Shown in pieces: positions 53,708-62,132 of a stretch of DNA of 64,000 nucleotides. Origin of the DNA: Pseudomonadota bacterium (GTDB taxonomy: Bacteria; Pseudomonadota; Gammaproteobacteria; Burkholderiales; Rhodocyclaceae). Position 1 is the first letter of the stretch; each line of letters starts with the position of its first letter. The notes beneath the pieces were generated by a model. The model was not told the DNA's origin and ran no database searches. It saw only the letters and a list, made by a program, of their open reading frames with translations. Both the position numbers and the translations under genes were made by a program. Where the stretch lies: NCBI GenBank assembly GCA_018241665.1, contig JAFEDK010000007.1:1-64000 (forward strand), in the 5' to 3' direction.

Positions 53708-54943
53708 ATGGATTTCAAGGACTCTCCCGACGAAGCCGCCTTCCGCGCCGAATGCCGCGCCTGGCTGGAGGCCAACGCCACGCGCAAGACGCGCCCCGAC
53801 CAGGTCTATGGCCGCGGCCTTAACGCCGAACAATTGATGGCCGCCTCGCGGGAATGGCAGGGCCGCAAGGCGGCCGCCGGCTACGGCGCGATCACCTGGC
53901 CGGCAGCCTTTGGCGGACGCGGCGGCACGCCGATGCAGGAAGTGATCTACCGGGAGGAAGAAGGGCAGTTCGAGGTGCCGCCCAACGCCTTCGCGGTGAG
54001 CCTCGGCATGGTGATCCCGTCCCTCTTCGTGCATGCCAACGATGAAGTACGGGCGCGCTACGTAGGCCCGGCGCTGCACGGCACGGAGCTGTGGTGCCAG
54101 CTGCTGTCCGAACCGGGCGCCGGCTCCGACCTGGGCATGGTGCGGACCCGCGCCGAACGCTGCACCGACGGGCGCGACGGCTGGATCCTCAACGGCCAGA
54201 AGGTGTGGACCACCTACGCCCAGTTCGCCCAGTTCGGCATGGTGCTGGCGCGCACCGACCCGAACGTGCCGAAGTTCGACGGCCTGACCAGCTTCTTCAT
54301 CGACATGCGGGCAGAAGGCGTCGAGGTGCGGCCGATCCGCCAGGCCAGCGGTGAGGCGGAGTTCAACGAGGTGTTCTTCAACGAGGTCTTCGTTCCCGAC
54401 GCGCAGCGGGTCGGCGCGGTGGGCGCCGGCTGGAAGGTGACTGTGACGGCGCTGATGAACGAGCGCCTGTCCATCGGCGGGGTGATGCCGCCGGGCCTGT
54501 GGAAGACCGCCGCCGGCATGATGCGCGAAGCCCAGCTGAATGGCGCCAGCGCACTGGCCGACGGCCGCATGCGCGAGCGCCTGGCCGACCTCTACCTCAA
54601 CGCCCACGGCTTGTGGCTGCTGCAGGCCCGCGGTCTGACCGCCCTCGGCAAGGGCCGCGAGCCCGGGCCGGAGCTGTCCATCGCCAAGATCGTCGGCGCC
54701 CGCACGCTGCAGGACTTCGGCTACCTGGCCATCGACCTGCAGGGCGAACGCGGCGTGCTCGCTGCCGAGGAGCAGGGCGAAGCCTGGCGCCTGGTGGAAC
54801 AGCTGTGGTTCGGCGCGGCCGGCATGCGCATTGCCGGCGGCACCGACGAGATCGTCAAGAACAGCGTCGGCGAACGCGTGCTCGGTCTGCCACCGGAACC
54901 GCGCAGCGACAGGGGCGTTCCGTTCAGCCAGTTGGCAGGTTGA
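53708..54943 (+). CDS. acyl-CoA dehydrogenase, SEP-AGSD type subunit
   Basis: A 411-residue acyl-CoA dehydrogenase with LLSEPGAGSDLGMV (near 135) and IAGGTDEIVKNSVGERVLG at the C-terminus (outline). It lacks R-QF and therefore fits as partner of 52582. AAGGAG overlaps the end of the preceding gene. Its 3' end overlaps a converging minus-strand gene by 20 bases. Confidence 0.87.
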   Translation: MDFKDSPDEAAFRAECRAWLEANATRKTRPDQVYGRGLNAEQLMAASREWQGRKAAAGYGAITWPAAFGGRGGTPMQEVIYREEEGQFEVPPNAFAVSLGMVIPSLFVHANDEVRARYVGPALHGTELWCQLLSEPGAGSDLGMVRTRAERCTDGRDGWILNGQKVWTTYAQFAQFGMVLARTDPNVPKFDGLTSFFIDMRAEGVEVRPIRQASGEAEFNEVFFNEVFVPDAQRVGAVGAGWKVTVTALMNERLSIGGVMPPGLWKTAAGMMREAQLNGASALADGRMRERLADLYLNAHGLWLLQARGLTALGKGREPGPELSIAKIVGARTLQDFGYLAIDLQGERGVLAAEEQGEAWRLVEQLWFGAAGMRIAGGTDEIVKNSVGERVLGLPPEPRSDRGVPFSQLAG

Positions 54944-55598
54944 GATGTGATTCGGAGCCCGCTGCAGCCGGGGCGGGCTCCGGAGCCTGGTGCTGGTGAG
55001 CAGCATAGGGTTCCTGGCCCGTGATTTGGGGCGGAGAGCCATCCTCCAGGAGCCCCGCCACCAAGGCGTAGGCCTGGGACAGTGGCATTGCTCCGCGCTC
55101 TACCGTGTCAATGAGCTGAAATGCCGTCTTGGGGGAGATGGCATCCTTGTCAATCACTTCACGCAGAGAGGTAATGAATTGATTTCTGTCCGGTACGGTG
55201 ATGTCTTGCGCCTGCTCACGGTGCTGCATTTCCCGAAGACGTTCCTTGTAGATCTGAAGTAATTCGCGCTTCCTGCCTTCGGACATTCCTCCGTCACGAA
55301 TCAGGCGGGAAACGCCATAGGCCAGAGCGCCACCGGCCAGCGCTGCGCCGACAATCCAGCCGACAGGTGTAGCGGCAACAGCGGTTACGCCCAGCCATGA
55401 TGCGGCGGTCGTAACCACGGGAATCGCCGTTGCCCCGGCAATGGTCGCCATGGTGCCTGCGGCTGCAGCCCCGAGACCAAGTCCGACGGAAGTGACGCCT
55501 AGGTCCCCGAGAATCCGCACACGATCTGAAGGCGCCGTCTCAAGGTCATCGATGACCTTGAGCAGCTGTTCCTTGGTGACTTCCTGTTGTTCTGCCAT
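54924..55598 (-). CDS. hypothetical protein with glycine/alanine-rich hydrophobic segment
   Basis: A 224-residue protein. Residues 38-100 are rich in Gly, Ala, Thr and Val (LGLGAAAAGTMATIAGA), resembling a glycine-zipper membrane segment. The C-terminal half is charged and helical, ending in an Ala/Pro-rich tail. The ATG at 55598 lies eight bases after the upstream stop; a TTG at 55622 is possible. The DNA here is AT-richer than its neighbours. No family is recognised. Confidence 0.65.
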   Translation of the reverse strand: MAEQQEVTKEQLLKVIDDLETAPSDRVRILGDLGVTSVGLGLGAAAAGTMATIAGATAIPVVTTAASWLGVTAVAATPVGWIVGAALAGGALAYGVSRLIRDGGMSEGRKRELLQIYKERLREMQHREQAQDITVPDRNQFITSLREVIDKDAISPKTAFQLIDTVERGAMPLSQAYALVAGLLEDGSPPQITGQEPYAAHQHQAPEPAPAAAGSESHLNLPTG

Positions 55599-55605
55599 CT
55601 CGGAG

Positions 55606-56118
55606 TTATTGATCGAATTCAACGAAAATTGCCATCAAGGTATCGATGAACAACTGTAAAAAAACACGGCCGGCCTCGATCACGTCCTGGGTAACGTCAA
55701 TCAGCCCCAGTCCGTCGTGCATCCTGTCGCCCTGTGCCTTGTCCACACGATGGCCCGCGATCGCACCTACCGTGACTCCTAGAGGCAAGGCGAGGGAGGC
55801 CAGGATAGGGCCAAGGAAGGGAACCGAACCGACCAGCAGGGAAACGACGACTCCCAGTGCGACGCCGGTAGCCAGGTTGGGGTGCTTGTCGATGAAGCCG
55901 ATGAGTTTGAGAACAATGATCTTGCCGATGCTGATCACCTTGTCACCGATTGGCTTGACGGCGCCCACTAGCTCCTTTAGCCGGATGGCGATTTCCGGGG
56001 GAAAGCCCATTTCCGTCAAACGGATGTAGAGATCGCTACTGCTCGTCATTTCAGCTTCGGCCTGCCACAGCGCCAGTTCCAGTCTCGCTTGTGGCTGAGT
56101 CATTGTCGTTGTGCTCAT
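55606..56118 (-). CDS. hypothetical membrane protein
   Basis: A 170-residue protein with two hydrophobic stretches around residues 86-125 (GVALGVVVSLLVGSVPFLG then ILASLALPLGVTVGAIAG), likely a hairpin in the membrane, and a polar N-terminal half. It is the first gene of a two-gene unit with 54924. The start at 56118 is uncertain; an ATG lies further up at 56190. No family recognised. Confidence 0.62.
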   Translation of the reverse strand: MSTTTMTQPQARLELALWQAEAEMTSSSDLYIRLTEMGFPPEIAIRLKELVGAVKPIGDKVISIGKIIVLKLIGFIDKHPNLATGVALGVVVSLLVGSVPFLGPILASLALPLGVTVGAIAGHRVDKAQGDRMHDGLGLIDVTQDVIEAGRVFLQLFIDTLMAIFVEFDQ

Positions 56119-56318
56119 GTGAATGGGATTCCCAATTGTGTGCGAGTAAGCATACTCGTTGAGCAGTGCGGCCGAGCATTTTGATGACATTTAACGATTG
56201 CCATCGTGGCGTTCGAATTTACAGCGTCGTGCCTGAAAGAAGGGGACGTCCGGGACTGTATCGGTCGAAAGGGTAGGCTTTCCGGTAAGCCAATTATGGG
56301 ACGCGTAGGGGTTAAGGC

Positions 56319-57566
56319 TCAGAACGCATTGCCCGGCACACGCACCCAGCCCTCCATCAGGATGCGGGCGCTGCGGCTCATGGAGGCGCGGGTTACGACC
56401 CAGCCGCCGTCGGTGGGGCGCGCCTCGGCGCCGACGCGCAGGGTGCCGGACGGGTGGCCGAAGCGCACGCTGTTGCGTTCGCCGCCGCCAGCGGCGAGAT
56501 TGACCAGGGTGCCAGGGATGGCGGCGGCGGTGCCGATGGCCACTGCGGCGGTGCCCATCATCGCGTGATGCAACTTGCCCATCGACAGGGCACGCACCAG
56601 CAGGTCGATGTCGGCCGCGGCGACGGCCTTGCCGCTGGAGGCGACGTAATCGGCCGGCGGGGCGACGAAGGCGATCTTGGGGGTGTGCTGCCGCGTCGCC
56701 GCTTCGGCGAGACTGCGGATCAGGCCCATGCGCAGCGCGCCGTGGGCGCGGATGGCTTCGAGGCGGGACAGCGCGGCGGCGTCACCGTTGATGGCGTCCT
56801 GCAGTTCGGTGCCCCGGTAGCCCAGGTCGGCGGCGTTCACGAAGATCGTCGGGATGCCGGCGTTGATCAGCGTGGCGCGCAGGCGTCCGCCGGCGATGAC
56901 GGTTTCGGGTAGTTCCAGCTCGTCCACCGGCTGGCCGGTCGGGAAGAGGGCGCCGCCTGCACCCTCGCCGTCACTCTCGTCGGCCGGATCGAGGAACTCC
57001 AGCGCGATCTCGGCGGCCGGGAAACTCACGCCGTCCAGCTCGAAATCCCCAGTCTCCTGCACGTGCCCATTGCGCAGCGGGACGTGGGCGATGATGGTCT
57101 TGCCGATGTTGGCCTGCCAGATCCGCACAGCGCACAGGCCATCCGTCGGGACGCGGGCGGCATCCACGAGACCGGCCGTGATCGCGAAGGGGCCGACCGC
57201 CGCCGACAGGTTGCCGCAGTTGCCGGACCAGTCCACGAAGTCGCCGTCGATGGCGACCTGGCCGAACAGGTAGTCCACGTCGTGGTCGGGCCGGCTGCTC
57301 TTCGCCAGGATCACCACCTTGCTGGTGCTGGAGGTGGCGCCGCCCATGCCGTCGATCTGCTTGCCGTAGGGGTCGGGGCTGCCGATTACCCGCTGCAGCA
57401 GGCGGTCGCGGGCCGGGCCCGGCGTGCGGCAGGCTTCGGGCAGGTCGTCGAGACGGAAGAACACTCCCTTGCTGGTGCCGCCGCGCATGTAGGTGGCGGG
57501 GATGCGGATCTGCGCCGGGAAGGCGGGCGGCAGATCGGCGGGAGACGGGGTGATGCTGCGGGTCAT
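56319..57566 (-). CDS. prpF: PrpF-like isomerase/tautomerase
   Basis: A 415-residue protein of the PrpF/GalD family with the two-domain diaminopimelate-epimerase fold. Typical segments are ATYMRGGTSKGVFF near the N-terminus, DWSGNCGNLSAAVG near 90 and MGKLHHAMMGTAAVA near 345. Members isomerise aconitate-like or 4-oxalomesaconate-type acids. The start 57566 has AGGAG upstream; an earlier start would lack homology. It lies downstream of the DUF1329 gene, behind a 197-base gap with a hairpin. The real substrate here is unknown. Confidence 0.82.
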   Translation of the reverse strand: MTRSITPSPADLPPAFPAQIRIPATYMRGGTSKGVFFRLDDLPEACRTPGPARDRLLQRVIGSPDPYGKQIDGMGGATSSTSKVVILAKSSRPDHDVDYLFGQVAIDGDFVDWSGNCGNLSAAVGPFAITAGLVDAARVPTDGLCAVRIWQANIGKTIIAHVPLRNGHVQETGDFELDGVSFPAAEIALEFLDPADESDGEGAGGALFPTGQPVDELELPETVIAGGRLRATLINAGIPTIFVNAADLGYRGTELQDAINGDAAALSRLEAIRAHGALRMGLIRSLAEAATRQHTPKIAFVAPPADYVASSGKAVAAADIDLLVRALSMGKLHHAMMGTAAVAIGTAAAIPGTLVNLAAGGGERNSVRFGHPSGTLRVGAEARPTDGGWVVTRASMSRSARILMEGWVRVPGNAF

Positions 57567-57717
57567 GTGGGGCTCCTGGCCGGCGCGGGGCGGGAAATCG
57601 TCAGCGCGGCATTGTAGGACGTGCGGCGCGTTGTAAGCCGGCAGGAGCGAGGTGGAAAGCGCGGCGCTAGCGGTGGACCGGGGTGGGTGCGACTTTCCCG
57701 GTCCGTCCGGCACGGAT

Positions 57718-57754
57718 GGCGACGGCTGCCGAAAGCGTCTCGGCGGCCGTCGCC
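57718..57754. terminator. hairpin between DUF1329 and prpF-like genes
   Basis: GGCGACGGC (57718-57726) pairs with GCCGTCGCC (57746-57754) across a GC-rich loop that itself can pair. It lies ten bases beyond the DUF1329 stop on the minus strand. There is no T-run, so partial termination or mRNA protection is possible. Confidence 0.4.
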
Positions 57755-57763
57755 CCGGCGGGC

Positions 57764-59137
57764 TCAGAGCCCCGCGCGGCGCGCGGCTTCCGGGCCGAAA
57801 TCGCGCTCGCTGAACTTGCCTTCGTTGAGCCTGTAGGCGCCGGGCTGTTCGTTGATGAGGTTGAAGGCCAGGTAGGTGCCGGCATTCAGGTCATGGTAGA
57901 GGCCCACCCCGGCCTGCCAGGTGTTCATCTCATAGGCGTAAAAGTAGTTGAGCATGGAGGTGCGCCACAGCTCGCCGCGGGTGTCGTAGTTGTCCGCCAT
58001 CACCATGAACCAGGTGTCCTCGTCCAGGTACATCACGCGCTTGCCGTACAGGTGGCGGAAGCCCGGCTTGAGCTCGGCTTCGAGCACCCATACCCGGTGC
58101 AGCTCGTAGCGCATGTGCTCCGGGTTCACGTGGCCGGGGCGGATGATGTCGCTGTACTTGAGCTTGCCGGAGTGGAAGCGGTAGGCGTTGTACGGGATGT
58201 ACAGCTCTTTCTTGCCGACGATCTTCCAGTTGAAACGCTCCGGCGAGCCGTTGAAGAGGCGCACCTCGTCCACCGTGATGGAGCCGCCGGTACCGGGGAA
58301 GGACATGTCGTAGCCGTAGCCGGGCGATTGCCGGACCCGCCGCGTGCCCGGATCGTAGCGCCAGCTCTGGCGCGGTTCCTTGGCGAAGTTCCAGTACTCG
58401 GTGCCGGTGTTCACCTCGCCCTTGTCGCGCTCGGGCAGCAGGGTCTCGTTCATGTAGAAGGACGAGTGGCCGAGGGTCTTGCCGCGCTTGCCCGGTTCGC
58501 TGGGGGGCGCGAAGTTGCGCGATTTGACGCGGCCCCAGTTCACCTTGCCGTCGGCCAGCACGTAGGCGTTGTCGGAGACGAGCTCCTCGGTCCATGCGCG
58601 GTACGGGGCGTTGGCGTTCCACAACAGCTCGAGGCCGGACTTGGGCAGCGGGAACAGCGGGCCGCCGCCGGTGCCGGCGACGCCCTCGCCGCCTTCGATC
58701 AGCTCGGCGTTGGCGGCGTTGTCCAGGGCGGTCTTGCAGACGCCGTCGGGGAAGCGGAAGTCCCGGTGGGACGGATACACCGGCATGCGGAAGGTGCTCG
58801 GGTAGCGGGCGAACAGCGCCTTCTGGCCCGGCGACAGGCGGTTGGCGTACTGGGCCAGGTTGGCGGCGGTGATGACGAACAGCGGCTTTTCGGCGGGATA
58901 GGGATCCACCGGGTGGTGGCCGGTGCCCTTGAAGTCCACGCCTGGCGGCACGCCGAGCCACTTGCCGCTGAAGGCGGGAATGCTGCCGTCGGCGTTGGCG
59001 GCCTTCTCGGCGCCGACGCAGGTGAGGTCCTTGCCGAGGCGGGCGATCTCGTCGGGGGGCGCCTTGGCCAGCACGGCGTGGGCCGGCAGCAGCGCCGCGG
59101 CAGCGCCGAGGACCAGGCCGGTGATCTTCTTGCTCAT
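57764..59137 (-). CDS. DUF1329 family periplasmic protein
   Basis: A 457-residue protein with a clear signal peptide (first 24 residues, ending AHAVLA) followed by the DUF1329 domain. Segments include LGKDLTCVGAEKAAN and NPEHMRYELHRVWVLEAELKPG (outline). DUF1329 proteins are lipoprotein-like, LolA-fold periplasmic factors that accompany DUF1302 proteins in clusters for hydrophobic substrates. It starts 23 bases after the DUF1302 stop and is presumably co-transcribed. Confidence 0.86.
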   Translation of the reverse strand: MSKKITGLVLGAAAALLPAHAVLAKAPPDEIARLGKDLTCVGAEKAANADGSIPAFSGKWLGVPPGVDFKGTGHHPVDPYPAEKPLFVITAANLAQYANRLSPGQKALFARYPSTFRMPVYPSHRDFRFPDGVCKTALDNAANAELIEGGEGVAGTGGGPLFPLPKSGLELLWNANAPYRAWTEELVSDNAYVLADGKVNWGRVKSRNFAPPSEPGKRGKTLGHSSFYMNETLLPERDKGEVNTGTEYWNFAKEPRQSWRYDPGTRRVRQSPGYGYDMSFPGTGGSITVDEVRLFNGSPERFNWKIVGKKELYIPYNAYRFHSGKLKYSDIIRPGHVNPEHMRYELHRVWVLEAELKPGFRHLYGKRVMYLDEDTWFMVMADNYDTRGELWRTSMLNYFYAYEMNTWQAGVGLYHDLNAGTYLAFNLINEQPGAYRLNEGKFSERDFGPEAARRAGL

Positions 59138-59160
59138 GGTGCTTTCCTTGTTATCGGGCA

Positions 59161-60816
59161 TCAGAAGGTGTACTTGGCGTTGAAGGAGAGGTAGTCGCGG
59201 TCGGCAAGCGTGCGGCCGTCGCGCAGGCTCGGCGAGCCGATGTAGCCCACGTAGGTGAGGCCCAGCTGGAGGTTGCCGAGGTACTTGAAGTCGGCGCCGA
59301 GGGTCAGGCGCCGTTCGTCGCGGCCCATGCCGGAGAAGCTGCTGCCGGCCAGGTTCTGGGTCCAGATCACCTTGGTGCTGAGGTCCCAGCCGCTGAACAG
59401 GTTGGGGTAGTCGAACAGCGCGCCGAAGCCGCCGACGGTGGTGCTGCGGGTCTGGCCGTCATAGACGAAGCGGTTGAAGTCGCCGTTCTGGGTGGGCAGG
59501 CCGCCGCTGATGGTCAGCGTGTCGGCGCCGATGATGCGCTGGTGGGCCACTTCGCCCATCAGCGTGGTCTGGTGGGCGATGGCGCTGGGGCCGAGCATGT
59601 AGACGAAGTTGCCGTTGCCCTGCGCGTAACGGCCGCGGGTCGGAGCGCCGTTGTCCAGGTAGACCGGCGCACCGTCGCGGTAGCTGAGGTCGCCGCCGAG
59701 CTGCACGGAGTCGCCGATCTTGGTGCTCAGGCTGAGGCCGGTGAGCTTGATGTCCTCGAAGTAAGCGAGCTGGAAGTAAGGCGCGCTGCCCCCCAGGCCG
59801 CCGAAGCGGGGCACCGACGAATAACGGGTGCTGCCGGTGAAGTCGAACAGCAGCGCGCCGACCCGGTCGTGATAGCGGTAGTGGAACAGGCCCAGCTCTG
59901 TGGTGTCGCTGAGCTGGTAGCGGGTGCCGAGGCCCCACTGGCCGGAGTCGCGGGCGCTCAGCTCGCCGGCGAAGTTGGCGGCGGTGAAGCTGTGGTCGGG
60001 CAGGCTCGACACCGTGCCGGCCGCCAGGCGAAAGAACTGGGCGCCGGGGCCGAAGTAATCGCTGCCGAAATAGTCGCCGACCGGGTTGAGGCGGCTCTTT
60101 TCCCACTTGTACTGGTAGTAGCCGGTAACCGTCAGGGCGTCCGTCAGGCCGAGGCTGGCGGACAGTTGGCCGACTGGCAGGTAGGCTTCCTTGGCCTCGG
60201 TGCCGGGCACGTTGAACTTGGTGGCATCCACCGGCACCTGGCCCTGGCTGATGTTGGGCCAGAACATGCTCTCGCCCCACACCACGGCGTGGCGACCGAG
60301 CTTGACCGACAGTGGGTGCTCGCCGCCGAGCAGCCAGTTGCCGTACACGAAGGCTTCGAGCAGGCGGGAGTTCTGGCCGCTGAGGCGGCGGGTGTCATGG
60401 ACGAACTCGTCGGCCGGCCCGGTCTTGTTGACGGTGGCGGACGAGTCGTTGTCGTTGCTGCCCCGGTACACGCTGTCGTAGAAGGCGCTGCCGCGCAGCA
60501 TGCCGCCCAGGTTGTCGTGCTTGAACTTGACCTCTCCGAGCAGGTTCACCCGGTTGTTGATGAGGCCGTAGCGCTTGAAGTTGCGCGTGCCGTCGTCGTT
60601 GTTGAGGTCGGCCAGGTATTCGCTCGCCGGCTTGGCGGTGCGCATCGAGCTGGTGTAGGACAGGGTCAGGGACGTATCGACGGTGGTGGTGTCGTCCAGC
60701 GTGAAGCTGGGGCCGGCCCAGGCGGGGCCGCAGGCCAGGGCGACCAGCAGGGCGAGCCGGCGCGGTCGCGGACGGAGCGCGCGGACATGGGGCGGACGGA
60801 TGTCCAGGTGGGGCAT
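59161..60816 (-). CDS. DUF1302 family outer-membrane protein
   Basis: A 551-residue outer-membrane protein of the DUF1302 family. A basic N-terminus and hydrophobic stretch (about 12-35) form the signal peptide. Alternating strands follow, and the last residue is Phe, typical of beta-barrels. It is likely an uptake channel for steroid or another hydrophobic substrate. The start 60816 has GAGGAAG upstream; an earlier frame reaches 60897 but would overlap the promoter. It is preceded by the variant operator. Confidence 0.86.
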   Translation of the reverse strand: MPHLDIRPPHVRALRPRPRRLALLVALACGPAWAGPSFTLDDTTTVDTSLTLSYTSSMRTAKPASEYLADLNNDDGTRNFKRYGLINNRVNLLGEVKFKHDNLGGMLRGSAFYDSVYRGSNDNDSSATVNKTGPADEFVHDTRRLSGQNSRLLEAFVYGNWLLGGEHPLSVKLGRHAVVWGESMFWPNISQGQVPVDATKFNVPGTEAKEAYLPVGQLSASLGLTDALTVTGYYQYKWEKSRLNPVGDYFGSDYFGPGAQFFRLAAGTVSSLPDHSFTAANFAGELSARDSGQWGLGTRYQLSDTTELGLFHYRYHDRVGALLFDFTGSTRYSSVPRFGGLGGSAPYFQLAYFEDIKLTGLSLSTKIGDSVQLGGDLSYRDGAPVYLDNGAPTRGRYAQGNGNFVYMLGPSAIAHQTTLMGEVAHQRIIGADTLTISGGLPTQNGDFNRFVYDGQTRSTTVGGFGALFDYPNLFSGWDLSTKVIWTQNLAGSSFSGMGRDERRLTLGADFKYLGNLQLGLTYVGYIGSPSLRDGRTLADRDYLSFNAKYTF

Positions 60817-60880
60817 GGGTCTTCCTCGGATGTGGGTCTGTCGGTCTTGTTGTGTTCGCCGTGCCAGGCACGGCCAGGCC

Positions 60881-60925
60881 ATGGTGCCGACGGGCATGGC
60901 GTGGCCGCATCACCCATACGGGTGA
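60881..60925 (-). promoter_or_regulatory. variant operator 10 and promoter of DUF1302 operon
   Basis: On the minus strand TCACCCGTATGGGTGATG (60908-60925) has the palindrome TCACCC-N4-GGGTGA. It keeps the 6-4-6 geometry and the final GATG of the common operator. A -10-like CACCAT follows after 21 bases (60881-60886). The core bases differ (CCC/GGG for TCC/GGA), suggesting a related but different regulator. Confidence 0.6.
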
Positions 60926-60961
60926 TAGGGGTATGAAAAATGGGATGGATCGGCGGAAGCG

Positions 60962-62104
60962 TCAGCCCAGCGGCGCGACGCTGCGCAGGATCAGCCGCAC
61001 CAGCTCGGTCTGGCAGGTGACGCCGGTCTTGGCGAAGATGCTGCGCAACTGGCTGCGCACGGTGTGGCGGCTGCTGCCGAGGCGCACGGCGGCCTCCTCC
61101 AGCGTGATGCCGTCGGCGAGCAGCAGGGCCAGGCCGGCCTCGGCCGGCGTGAGGTTGAACAGCGCGCGGATCACCGCCGGCGATGCGCCGACCTGGCGTT
61201 CCGGGTCGCTGATGTGCAGCACGGCCACCGGCCGCGCGCCATAGACCAGGCCGTCTGCCGGGCGCAGGGGGCGGACCAGCACGCCGTAGGGGCTGCGCCC
61301 GGATGGGCGGCTGAGGGTCAGGCCGGCGACCAGCCCCGGCTGGTCGGCTTCGCTGCCTGCCGCCTGGGCGATGAGGTCGGACAGGGCCTGGCGTTCGCGG
61401 CGCAGGTGGGGGCGCAGCGCGTCGTTGATCAGCTGCAGGCCGTCGTCGCCGGAAAGGATGTCCTGCGCGACGCGGTTGGCGGCCACGACCTTGCCGCGTC
61501 CGTCGAGGAGCAGGGTGCCCACCGCGAGGCGTTCGACGGTGCCGCAGTGGAGCTGGCGCTCGGTCTCCAGCGCCTCGACGGTGGAATGGATGCGCACCGC
61601 CCGGCGCAGGTGCGGCAGCAGCAGCGTGCACAGCGCGCGCTCGGCTGTGCCGAAGCGGCCGTCGCCCGCTCCGCGGCTGACCCGGAAGCGGCACACGCGG
61701 CCGTCCGCCAGCGCCAGGTCGGCGCCGATCAGGTAGCGCACGCCGAGAGGCGCCAGGTAGGACTGATAGACCGCGCTGGCCAGCCAGTCCGGTTCGTCGA
61801 TGAGCTCCTCGACAGCCATGATGCGGTCGCGGGGCAGGTTCACGAAGGGGTCCAGCGCGTGCAGCGAGCCGGTGTAGCGGGCGGTCAGGTCCGGCTCGGC
61901 CCGCCCGGCGAAGAGCGCCGACCAGCCACCGTCGGACAGGGCCGGCGGGAGCAGCAGGGACACGTAGCTGGCGCCCAGGCGCAGGCGCATGGCGTCCAGC
62001 CAGCCCTGCCACGGGCGGTCCTCGAAGGGACCGTCCTGCAGCAGGGCGAGGAGCGCATCGAAATCGGCGAAACGGATGTCCGCCTGCCGGAAGAGGGCAT
62101 CCAC
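60962..62104 (-). CDS. LuxR-type transcriptional regulator (LuxR2)
   Basis: A 380-residue regulator with the architecture of LuxR1. The N-terminal region of about 300 residues starts with ADIRFADFDALLALLQDG, and the C-terminal GerE HTH has LTPAEAGLALLLADG and recognition helix SRHTVRSQLRSIF. LFNLTPxE, LEEAA and TELVR are shared with LuxR1. It lies 28 bases after the Rieske gene and shares its promoter. Control of the variant operator upstream of DUF1302 is a natural hypothesis. Confidence 0.87.
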   Translation of the reverse strand: MDALFRQADIRFADFDALLALLQDGPFEDRPWQGWLDAMRLRLGASYVSLLLPPALSDGGWSALFAGRAEPDLTARYTGSLHALDPFVNLPRDRIMAVEELIDEPDWLASAVYQSYLAPLGVRYLIGADLALADGRVCRFRVSRGAGDGRFGTAERALCTLLLPHLRRAVRIHSTVEALETERQLHCGTVERLAVGTLLLDGRGKVVAANRVAQDILSGDDGLQLINDALRPHLRRERQALSDLIAQAAGSEADQPGLVAGLTLSRPSGRSPYGVLVRPLRPADGLVYGARPVAVLHISDPERQVGASPAVIRALFNLTPAEAGLALLLADGITLEEAAVRLGSSRHTVRSQLRSIFAKTGVTCQTELVRLILRSVAPLG

Positions 62105-62132
62105 GTCGCCGACCGGGAAGCTGCGTGCGAGG

